Position numbers and translations under genes: made by a program
Assembly (NCBI GenBank): GCA_964492495.1
Contig: CAZBKJ010000020.1
Location: forward strand, 1 to 25,365
Origin: CAZBKJ01 sp964492495
Lineage (GTDB): Bacteria; Patescibacteriota; Microgenomatia; UBA1400; UBA12028
Reading direction: 5' to 3'
Length of the DNA stretch: 25,365 bases
Notes under the pieces: generated by a model
What the model was told of the DNA's origin: nothing
Database searches by the model: none
The model's input: the letters and a program-made list of their open reading frames with translations, nothing else
Part shown: positions 8,279-14,935 of the stretch, piece by piece
How positions within the stretch are numbered: the first letter of the stretch is position 1
Layout: every line of letters starts with the position of its first letter

Positions 8279-8893
8279 ATGAACGCATGGAATCAAATCC
8301 CAAAGCAAGAACACATACTTTTGACAATGAAAGCTCTACAAGAAAATGGAATTAGCTCTGTTCTTGTCGATACAGGAGCAGAAGCAAAAGCAAAAGTATT
8401 GGAGTTGATTCCAGATGGGAGTGAAGTCATGACAATGTCTTCAGTTACCTTGGAAACAATCGGAATTGAAAATGAAATAAATGGATCGGAAAAATACAAT
8501 GCTGTGAAACCAAAACTGTATTCTTTAGATTCAAAAACACAAAAACGCGAACAAAAAAAACTTGGTTCTTCACCTGAATACTCTGTTGGTAGTGTCCATG
8601 CAGTGACGCAGGATGGGAAAGTTATTATCGCGTCAAATACAGGTAGTCAGCTTCCAGGATACTCCTACGGCTCTGATCATGTGATTTGGGTGGTTGGTGC
8701 GCAAAAAATTGTAAAAAATCTTGATGATGGAATGGCTCGATTGGAGGAGCATGTTGTTCCTTTGGAAGCAAAGCATATGCAAGAAAAATATAATCTTCCA
8801 GGTACTTTTGTTTCAAAACTTCTCATTGTAAATAGAGAAACAGTTCCTGGACGAATTACTCTTATCTTTGTGAAAGAGGCTCTTGGGTATTAA
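8279..8893 (+). CDS. LUD-domain protein (LutC/YkgG-like)
   Basis: 204 residues covering one LUD (DUF162) domain. Family hallmarks are visible: GSEVMTMSSVTLETIGI near residue 50, SVGSVHAVTQDGKVIIASNTGSQ in the middle, HVIWVVGAQKIVKN after it, and PGRITLIFVKEALGY at the end. LutC is a subunit of the lactate-oxidising LutABC complex, but this stand-alone form has no LutA or LutB neighbour, so lactate use cannot be claimed. Its divergent HxlR-type regulator suggests an inducible function. The ATG at 8279 is fixed by a clear Shine-Dalgarno AAGGAG (8268-8273), five bases upstream. Confidence 0.88.
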   Translation: MNAWNQIPKQEHILLTMKALQENGISSVLVDTGAEAKAKVLELIPDGSEVMTMSSVTLETIGIENEINGSEKYNAVKPKLYSLDSKTQKREQKKLGSSPEYSVGSVHAVTQDGKVIIASNTGSQLPGYSYGSDHVIWVVGAQKIVKNLDDGMARLEEHVVPLEAKHMQEKYNLPGTFVSKLLIVNRETVPGRITLIFVKEALGY

Positions 8894-8910
8894 ATTCGTT
8901 TTGCTTTCGG

Positions 8911-8950
8911 GAGGGGGAAGCCTGCATACTGTTGGTATGTTCCCCCCTCC
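8911..8950 (+). promoter_or_regulatory. GC-rich hairpin enclosing the start codon of the next gene
   Basis: GGAGGGGGAA (8911-8920) pairs with TTCCCCCCTCC (8940-8950) with one bulged C. Inside, CATAC (8925-8929) pairs with GTATG (8935-8939) around loop TGTTG. The ATG at 8937-8939 lies in the inner right arm. No T-run follows, so it is not a classic intrinsic terminator. CATACT at 8925-8930, after TTGCTT (8901-8906, spacer 18), could also be a -10 box, in which case an mRNA starting near the ATG would not contain the left arm. Confidence 0.6.
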
Positions 8951-9653
8951 ATATCAGCGTGACGTACGGCTTGCAGTCTTTCTTTGTTTTTTTTTCGCTG
9001 TACTCATCCTAATTCTCACGTTTAAGCTCATTCTCGTTGGTCAGGCCAAGATACACACATACGAAGACTGTTCAAAGGCATCAGATAGCAAGATACTTGA
9101 GAGCTATCCGGCTATTTGCATTTCTGCAGATGGAAGGCGATTTATCCAGCCAACTCAAAATGTAGATGAGAAGAACATAGGTTCAAATGAGGATGAATAC
9201 TTTGCACAGTTTCGCACGGCTTCTAGTTCTGCACGGCAGTTCGTCAGTATTGATAAAGCTATGTCATTTCTTCAACCTGGAAACTGGGTGCAATCGAGTG
9301 TCAACCCAGACGTTTCGGATCCTGATATAGGAAAAATAGAGCTCTCAAAAGTAGAAGAAGGGAGACCACATCCAATTGGTCGATTAACGATTGAGTATTC
9401 CCAAAAATCAAAAATTGGTGAACCTCCAACCTCCGTTTTTGAAACATCAAAGGTATCTTTTCATGGAATTGAGTATGTCGTTGTTTCAGGGGAAGAAGAT
9501 GGAGGAATGATTCAAAATTATTTTTATAATGTGTACTACGGTTTTGACGCCGAATACAATTTGTTTGTGCGAGTCTTTTCATACTATGAATCTGAATCAG
9601 AAAAAAAGGAACACCTTCAGATTCTTTCAACAATCCGTTCAGTCTCACTATAA
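8937..9653 (+). CDS. Membrane-anchored extracytoplasmic protein of unknown function
   Basis: About 238 residues from the ATG at 8937. Residues 11-34 form one hydrophobic N-terminal anchor, so the rest is probably outside the membrane. Residues 41-72 carry a short two-cysteine motif, TYEDCSKA...ILESYPAIC...DGRRF (Cys45 and Cys61), a pattern met in many uncharacterised exported bacterial proteins. A second domain (about 90-238) ends in QILSTIRSVSL and has the look of PsbP-like or other small beta-rich lipoprotein domains, but I cannot name it. In-frame TTG codons at 8883 and 8901 exist; 8883 would overlap the LUD gene and add hydrophilic residues before the anchor. The start codon sits inside a hairpin. 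Confidence 0.75.
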   Translation: MFPPPYQRDVRLAVFLCFFFAVLILILTFKLILVGQAKIHTYEDCSKASDSKILESYPAICISADGRRFIQPTQNVDEKNIGSNEDEYFAQFRTASSSARQFVSIDKAMSFLQPGNWVQSSVNPDVSDPDIGKIELSKVEEGRPHPIGRLTIEYSQKSKIGEPPTSVFETSKVSFHGIEYVVVSGEEDGGMIQNYFYNVYYGFDAEYNLFVRVFSYYESESEKKEHLQILSTIRSVSL

Positions 9654-9683
9654 ATAGCGACTTTCACATGGAAAGAAAACTAG

Positions 9684-9689
9684 TATAAA
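9684..9689 (+). promoter_or_regulatory. -10 box, leaderless candidate
   Basis: TATAAA ends eight bases before the ATG at 9698, so transcription would start at or next to the start codon. No Shine-Dalgarno sequence precedes this ATG. The -35 is poor. Confidence 0.45.
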
Positions 9690-9697
9690 CTGAACGT

Positions 9698-11044
9698 ATG
9701 CCCATTCGATCTCCACTGACAAACGCTAACTTATGCATTGTCTTTGCATATGCTCCAGCTGGACTCGGGCACCTACGTGTCACGGATGCGCTCCGACATG
9801 GTTTGCCAGAGGAAACTCAACCCATATTGCTTCCACAAAATAGTGAGTCTATAAAGGTGATTCATACTCTTACGAGTCGAAATCCTTTTGGGAAGCGACT
9901 TATGGAGTGGGCACAAAAAGGAATTGCCGAGATGATCGTAACAAGGGTCTATCGATGGATGTTACGAAGAGATGCGAAGAACTTGGAAGAAGAAATTATC
10001 AAAGTGCTCAAGCAGAGAGTAGAACTACCGCAGACATTACTCGTTGTAGCAACCCATTTTGGTTTGGCTCATCAAATAAGTAAGATAAAGAAAACGCTGG
10101 AAAAAAAAGCAAATGTGAAGGTGCTTTTAGTGATGCAAGTCACGGATGACAGTCCGCAAAAAATTTGGTATGTGCCAAACGCAGATATGATCGCAGTTCC
10201 CAGTGATTATACAAAACGAGTGTTACTTGCGTACTCAAAGGCGGAAAAGTTGGAGAGCTCCAGTATTCGTGTACTACCGTACCCAATCAGCACACGATTG
10301 TCCGAAAAACTATTATTGGCTGCTAAAAAACATAGAAGGAACCAGTTAAATCCAGATTCTTCAAACTCGATGAATGTAATTGTTCCAATTTCTGGAGCTG
10401 CTGTCGGAACGATCTTCGCGGATGCGTTAATTCGAGAACTCTATAAAAAGAATAAACGATTTTTCTTTCATATAGTCTCAAAGAGAGGTTTATACACTGA
10501 TTTATTTTTACAAAAATTAGAGCGAAAACCGTATATAGAAACATTCTCATCACATTCTGATCGACAAATTGTCGAACTGTATGAACAAGCGTACGAGCGT
10601 ACTGTTTTGTCCATGGAGGTAACAAAGCCGAGTGAACAAGCCTTCAAAGCTCTTTTTTCTCCAGATCAGAATGGCGGAGTCATTTTACTTTTTAGTTCAC
10701 CTGTTGGAAGGCAAGAACACGATAATATTGAGTACTTAAAACGTCATCAGTTAATACCATCTGATTATGAACAGCAAACATTACATGGCTGGGCAGAAAA
10801 AAAATGGAAGCTGACGGACGCTGAGCGAAGACAAGTACAAGGATTAGCCAAAAACTGGAGAGGGCTACGACTACCTACAGATCCTATTCTCGCAGCCTCA
10901 TTTATAGATTGGTGCCACACGCAGCAGATTTTATCTTGGATGGGAGAAGCAGAGCCTTGTTCTAGAGGAGATAGCTATTGTCAGAAGGAAGTGTCTAGTA
11001 ACGGCGTAAAGCTCTTTTGGACAGAAGTGGAAAAGCTACTATAA
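9698..11044 (+). CDS. Putative GT-B fold glycosyltransferase-like protein
   Basis: 448 residues, cytoplasmic, with no clear membrane segment. The N-terminal half resembles MGDG synthase/processive diacylglycerol glucosyltransferase and MurG N-domains: AYAPAGLGHLRVTDAL at residues 17-32 (Gly-rich loop and GH), then VVATHFGLAHQISK, KVLLVMQVTDDSP and ADMIAVPSDYTKRVL in the order expected for that fold. A second Rossmann-like half starts at NVIVPISGAAVGTIFADAL. The C-terminal donor-site motif typical of these enzymes is not obvious, so activity is uncertain. The ABC exporter starts seven bases after its stop, which would suit synthesis and export of a glycolipid, but that is inference. Confidence 0.55.
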   Translation: MPIRSPLTNANLCIVFAYAPAGLGHLRVTDALRHGLPEETQPILLPQNSESIKVIHTLTSRNPFGKRLMEWAQKGIAEMIVTRVYRWMLRRDAKNLEEEIIKVLKQRVELPQTLLVVATHFGLAHQISKIKKTLEKKANVKVLLVMQVTDDSPQKIWYVPNADMIAVPSDYTKRVLLAYSKAEKLESSSIRVLPYPISTRLSEKLLLAAKKHRRNQLNPDSSNSMNVIVPISGAAVGTIFADALIRELYKKNKRFFFHIVSKRGLYTDLFLQKLERKPYIETFSSHSDRQIVELYEQAYERTVLSMEVTKPSEQAFKALFSPDQNGGVILLFSSPVGRQEHDNIEYLKRHQLIPSDYEQQTLHGWAEKKWKLTDAERRQVQGLAKNWRGLRLPTDPILAASFIDWCHTQQILSWMGEAEPCSRGDSYCQKEVSSNGVKLFWTEVEKLL

Positions 11045-11045
11045 T
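11017..11045 (+). promoter_or_regulatory. Promoter with perfect -10, leaderless candidate (ABC exporter)
   Basis: TTGGAC (11017-11022), a 17-base spacer and consensus TATAAT (11040-11045) lie across the end of the upstream gene. The -10 ends six bases before the ATG at 11052, so the mRNA would start at the AUG. There is no Shine-Dalgarno sequence. Confidence 0.6.
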
Positions 11046-11051
11046 ACGTTC

Positions 11052-12869
11052 ATGTCCCCAATATTTCGAATAATTTCATTTACAAAACACTTTTGGAAGT
11101 GGTATGTATTCATGGCTGTGTTCGTGATAATCACATCACTTCTTTCATTAGTTTCCCCCATACTTTTTAAGAGCATCGTTGATATTGTCGTTAGTAATCT
11201 CTCTGGTGATCCACAAGATATATCACTTATCTATTGGTTCCTGGGTGCAATAATTTTGTCTGATGTCCTTAGTACGGTACTTACCGCAGTTGGACAGTGG
11301 GTTGGAGATATATTTAAAGAAAAGCTCACAACGTACTTAAAATTTGCTTTTTATAAAAAGGTACTTTCACTTCATATTGGGTATTTTGATAGCGAGATCA
11401 CAGGAAAAGTAACGAATAAAATGACACGAGGGATTCAAAGTGTTGCTGATTTTATCAGTAATATGCTCAATAACTTTCTTCCTTTTTTCCTGACCGCATT
11501 TGTCACAATTTTGCTTTTGGCAGTGTATTCGCCGCTCATTGCCTTTCTGCTTGCAATACTTTTTCCGCTGTATATTCTCATTTCGCACAAATCTACTGAA
11601 CACTGGGGTATGTATGAGGGAAAGAAAAATACGATCCGCGATCTCCAGGAAGGTCGTATTTTTGAGAGTATTTCTGGAATCCGGGTGGTGAAGGCATTTA
11701 GCGCAATAGCTCAAGAACTACGTTCTTTTCATCGCTCAAGGCTTGAAATAGAAGAGTTGGCAAAAGTACAAACAAGAGAATGGCACTGGTATGATTTTTT
11801 ACGACGAATTGCACTCAATATCATTTTGTTTGCGATCATCGCATACATTGTGTATTGGACATTTAATGGAAGGTACTCAATCGGAGAGATGACGCTTCTT
11901 ATTCAACTTGTGAACCAGGCTCGATTTCCATTGTTTGCAATGTCATTTATCTTAGGGCAAATCCAACATGCAAGTAGTGGATCAAAAGATTTTTTTGAAG
12001 TCTTGCAGACATCAACACAGATTCAGGATGCAGGAGATGCAACTGAACTTATTTGCAATCAAAAGGAAAGCAATGGAAAATTTATTGAGTTTGAACATGT
12101 CAATTTCCAATATGAAAAAGATAAAAAAGTTTTAGATGACGTTTCTTTCTATATAGAACCACAAGCTAAATTTGCACTCGTTGGGGAATCTGGCCAGGGA
12201 AAGTCAACAATCGTGAATCTTCTTCTTCGTTTCTATGAACCACAAGAAGGAAAAATAATGATCAATGGACAGGATATCTCGAAGGTAACACAGGATTCCC
12301 TTCACAAAAGTATTGCTGTGGTGTTTCAAGAATCTCTGTTATTCTCTGGGACGATTATCGAGAATATTCGTTTCGGTCGACCTGATGCCTCAAAAGAAGA
12401 AGTCATTGAGGCTGCCAAGGCAGCAAATGCCTATGAGTTTATTGAAAAACTGCCAAAAAAATTAGAAAGTATTGTCGGAGAGCGGGGAGTCAAGCTTTCA
12501 GGTGGGCAGAAACAACGAATTGCTATTGCTCGTGCAATTCTTGCTGACACTCCAATAATAATACTTGATGAGGCGACTAGTTCTCTTGATAGTAAATCTG
12601 AACTCGAAGTGCAAAAAGGTTTGGAAAGACTGCTCAAAGGCAGAACCTCTATTATTATCGCTCATCGGTTGTCGACCATAGCGAATGCTGATCACATTTT
12701 AGTGATTTCAGAAGGAAAAGTAGCTGAACAAGGAACAGCAAAGGATCTTTTGAAGAAGAAAAATGGATTGTATAGAGGCTTGGTAGAGTTACAGTCACAG
12801 CTCTTAAAAAATCCTGGAGAGCGAGAGAAAAAGAACGCTAAATTAGAAAAATTTGATTTAGTCGGATAG
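11052..12869 (+). CDS. ABC exporter, fused membrane and ATPase half-transporter (MsbA-like)
   Basis: 605 residues. A six-helix exporter domain (about 15-310) is followed by a nucleotide-binding domain. Visible in the latter: Walker A GESGQGKST (378-386), Q-loop FQESLLFSGT (Gln426), signature LSGGQ (482-486), Walker B IIILDEATSS (Glu507) and H-loop AHRLST (His538). All catalytic positions are intact. Such half-transporters act as dimers and export lipids, peptides or drugs; substrate is unknown. The charged tail after about residue 585 (lysine/glutamate-rich) extends past the ATPase domain. It follows the glycosyltransferase-like gene by seven bases but has its own promoter. Confidence 0.95.
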   Translation: MSPIFRIISFTKHFWKWYVFMAVFVIITSLLSLVSPILFKSIVDIVVSNLSGDPQDISLIYWFLGAIILSDVLSTVLTAVGQWVGDIFKEKLTTYLKFAFYKKVLSLHIGYFDSEITGKVTNKMTRGIQSVADFISNMLNNFLPFFLTAFVTILLLAVYSPLIAFLLAILFPLYILISHKSTEHWGMYEGKKNTIRDLQEGRIFESISGIRVVKAFSAIAQELRSFHRSRLEIEELAKVQTREWHWYDFLRRIALNIILFAIIAYIVYWTFNGRYSIGEMTLLIQLVNQARFPLFAMSFILGQIQHASSGSKDFFEVLQTSTQIQDAGDATELICNQKESNGKFIEFEHVNFQYEKDKKVLDDVSFYIEPQAKFALVGESGQGKSTIVNLLLRFYEPQEGKIMINGQDISKVTQDSLHKSIAVVFQESLLFSGTIIENIRFGRPDASKEEVIEAAKAANAYEFIEKLPKKLESIVGERGVKLSGGQKQRIAIARAILADTPIIILDEATSSLDSKSELEVQKGLERLLKGRTSIIIAHRLSTIANADHILVISEGKVAEQGTAKDLLKKKNGLYRGLVELQSQLLKNPGEREKKNAKLEKFDLVG

Positions 12870-12898
12870 CCTCTTCTTTCTTTACGTGACTAGTGATT

Positions 12899-13408
12899 AT
12901 GTGCTTGAATACAACAAGCATGAATACTTCACTTCTATTTTCACAAAAATCATGGTTCGCTTTTCTTGACGAAGATCAACGTCAACTAGTCCTTGTATCT
13001 GAGTATCTCTATGAGCGCGAGGAACGGCTTAACTCGAGAATTGCGGATTATTCTTTCATCGTATTTCCGATGGCAAAAGCATACGAAGGGTTTTTAAAAG
13101 AATACTTACATTCATTGAAAATTTTACCCAAACAAAACTATGACGATCGAAAGTTTCGAATTGGAAGAGCGCTTAATCCTGACATATCTGAAAAGCATAA
13201 AAATGAATGGTGGCTGTATGATGATTTGATTCGTGCTTGTGATGATAAAACTGCACGAGAGCTCTGGGATGCTTGGGTAGAGTGTCGAAATCATGTGTTT
13301 CATTTTTTCTCAGATCAGAAAGAAGAGCTGTCTCTTTCAGTGGCACAAAAAAGACTGGTTCAGCTTTCAAATGCCATGGATCAAGCAATGCAGTGCCTCT
13401 GGAAATAG
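12899..13408 (+). CDS. HEPN-domain protein, RnlA-like ribonuclease fold
   Basis: About 169 residues, all-alpha and charged. The HEPN ribonuclease motif Rx4-6H is present as RNHVFHF (Arg130 to His135 from this start). A helix further upstream reads AKAYEGFLKEYL, matching the layout of the E. coli RnlA HEPN domain, where an Arg/Glu pair in a [R]xxE segment and a later RxxxxH are catalytic; here Lys stands at the Arg position. HEPN proteins cut RNA in toxin-antitoxin and phage-defence systems. The N-terminal domains of RnlA are absent and no MNT or RnlB-like partner is adjacent. The start is uncertain: GTG 12893, ATG 12899 and ATG 12920 are all in frame and none has a Shine-Dalgarno site. Confidence 0.65.
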   Translation: MCLNTTSMNTSLLFSQKSWFAFLDEDQRQLVLVSEYLYEREERLNSRIADYSFIVFPMAKAYEGFLKEYLHSLKILPKQNYDDRKFRIGRALNPDISEKHKNEWWLYDDLIRACDDKTARELWDAWVECRNHVFHFFSDQKEELSLSVAQKRLVQLSNAMDQAMQCLWK

Positions 13409-13411
13409 AGG

Positions 13412-13420
13412 TGGTATAGT
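13412..13420 (+). promoter_or_regulatory. Extended -10 candidate upstream of kinase-like gene
   Basis: TGGTATAGT is an extended -10 (TATAGT at 13415-13420) just after the HEPN gene stop. It would give a leader of about 68 bases before the ATG at 13495, which has its own Shine-Dalgarno site. No clear -35. Confidence 0.4.
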
Positions 13421-13494
13421 ATTACCCTTTGGTTATTGAATATCTTGAAAAGATTCGCTACAAAAAGATTATGTAGAAATGAGGAAGATCCTTT

Positions 13495-14106
13495 ATGAAA
13501 TATAAAAACATTACAATTTCAGGCCTTCCAGGTGGTGGGTCGACTACACTTTTGCGAATGCTGAAAGAATCGCTGGCCTTGGATGGGTGGAGAGGGTTCT
13601 CTGGCGGAGAGTACATGCGTCAGTACGCACTTGAACATGGGTCTTTTGAAGAAAATAAAGGAGTTCATCATGATGCGTCCCATTATAGTGACGATTATGA
13701 TCGTGAAGTCGACATGAGCATGAGAACCAAACTTGAGACAGAGGAACACTGGATTTTAGAATCTTGGCTATCAGGATTTTTAGGACAAGGTGTTCCAAAG
13801 GTACTCAAAGTGTTGGTGTACTGTAGTGAGGACGCTATTCGTATTGACCGAATTGTAAACAGAGACAGTGTTACGGTGGAAGAGGCCAAGGAAAATATAG
13901 GAAAACGATATGAAAATAATCTAAAAAAATGGAGTAGGTTGTATAAAAAAGAATGGGAAGAATGGGTAGTGGGAACAGGTTTGGCCACAAAGGATGAGCC
14001 CATTAACTTCTGGAAAGAAAATCTGTATGATCTTGTTATAGACACCTATGGATCGAATAGAGAAGAAACGGTACAAAGAGTACTTTCAACTCTGACAGGA
14101 GAATAA
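13495..14106 (+). CDS. Cytidylate kinase-like P-loop protein (archaeal Cmk type)
   Basis: 203 residues of the small nucleotide-kinase fold. The P-loop is ITISGLPGGGSTT (residues 6-18): Ser replaces the usual Lys, as also seen (with Thr) in the GSGTTT loop of archaeal cytidylate kinases. The rest follows that family: FSGGEYMRQYA (archaeal FSAGELFRE), DYDREVDMSM, ILESWLSGFL in place of the substrate-binding EGR segment, a lid with IDRIVNRDSVTVEEAKENIGKRYENN, and a final YDLVIDTYGSNREETV. CMP phosphorylation is therefore possible but not certain because the EGR Arg is missing. Shine-Dalgarno GAGGAAG (13481-13487) supports the ATG. Its stop overlaps the next start (TAATG), implying translational coupling. 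Confidence 0.72.
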   Translation: MKYKNITISGLPGGGSTTLLRMLKESLALDGWRGFSGGEYMRQYALEHGSFEENKGVHHDASHYSDDYDREVDMSMRTKLETEEHWILESWLSGFLGQGVPKVLKVLVYCSEDAIRIDRIVNRDSVTVEEAKENIGKRYENNLKKWSRLYKKEWEEWVVGTGLATKDEPINFWKENLYDLVIDTYGSNREETVQRVLSTLTGE

Positions 14107-14786
14107 TGAGTGATACTTTGGCAACATCGATATACACATCCACTAAAAAGGAAGAAGATTTGGGGTTGTCTTTACTTATAATCGGTTTTCTCTTACTCAT
14201 TGGATACCGAACGCTTGGTGTGGTTTTTCATACTCCAGTTTGGTTTGACGAGATTGTTGCGAAGGCATTCATCTTTGGTTTACCACTCTGGATTTTTGCA
14301 TGGAGGACAAAGAAACCACCCGTTTTCTTTGGGTTTGACCCAAAGAACTTGTGGTTTGGAGCATTTCATGGGTTAGCAATTGGAGGGTTATTTGGATTCA
14401 TCGCAATGTTTGCCAGTAGTATTGAGAAGCAAGGAATATTTATTCCAGGACTTTTTGCTAGCTCTGCATTCTGGAATGAATTTGGTTTAGCGTTTGCGAC
14501 CGCATTTTGGGAATCACTGTTCTTTTATAGCTTGGCACTCACAGTCTTCTACTCAAAATACAAAGACGAATGGACAGCATGCTGCCTGGCCATGGGAACC
14601 TTTTTGCTCTTTCATGCGCCAATACTACTTCTTCGAGGTAGTATTGTGGAAAGCATCGGGCCACTTTTTTTACTTGCATTCTTTTCATTTGGACAAGCTG
14701 TTCTTTTTCTTCGTACGAGGAGTATCTCTTCTGTGATAATAAGCCATGCTTTTTGGGGAATGGCCCTTCTTGTGTATGGAAGATAG
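14106..14786 (+). CDS. CPBP/Abi-like multi-pass membrane protein with degenerate motif
   Basis: 226 residues with about six to seven hydrophobic segments. The arrangement matches the CPBP (CAAX protease and bacteriocin-processing) family: FWESLFFYSLAL (Glu136) in place of motif 1 EExxxR, FLLFHAPI (His170) for motif 2 and ISHAFWG (His214) for motif 3. Motif 1 has a single Glu and no Arg, so protease activity may be lost or altered. The N-terminal 18 residues are polar. It overlaps the kinase-like gene by one base and is followed by a strong terminator, so it is the last gene of this transcript. Members can act in bacteriocin immunity or prenyl-protein processing; the role here is unknown. Confidence 0.68.
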   Translation: MSDTLATSIYTSTKKEEDLGLSLLIIGFLLLIGYRTLGVVFHTPVWFDEIVAKAFIFGLPLWIFAWRTKKPPVFFGFDPKNLWFGAFHGLAIGGLFGFIAMFASSIEKQGIFIPGLFASSAFWNEFGLAFATAFWESLFFYSLALTVFYSKYKDEWTACCLAMGTFLLFHAPILLLRGSIVESIGPLFLLAFFSFGQAVLFLRTRSISSVIISHAFWGMALLVYGR

Positions 14787-14802
14787 AAAATACGAAATCT
14801 TC

Positions 14803-14831
14803 AAAGACAGGGAGTAGGCCTGTCTTTTTTT
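14803..14831 (+). terminator. Rho-independent terminator
   Basis: AAAGACAGG (14803-14811) and CCTGTCTTT (14819-14827) form a perfect nine-base stem with a seven-base loop, followed by a T-run to 14831. It lies 17 bases after the CPBP-like gene and separates it from the RNase J unit. Confidence 0.93.
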
Positions 14832-14935
14832 GTGGTATCCTAGCAACTATAACGAAAGCTTACAAAATAGTTTAATACTCTGGAAAAAAACTCCAGGTAA
14901 AAACCCAAAGCATTATTGTAGAAAGAGGAGTTTCT

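Noticed and set aside
8883..8936. Upstream TTG starts for the membrane-anchored protein
   Set aside because: The 8883 TTG overlaps the LUD gene end, and both TTGs add Gly/Ser-rich residues encoded by the hairpin arm; ATG 8937 leaves a normal anchor near the N-terminus.
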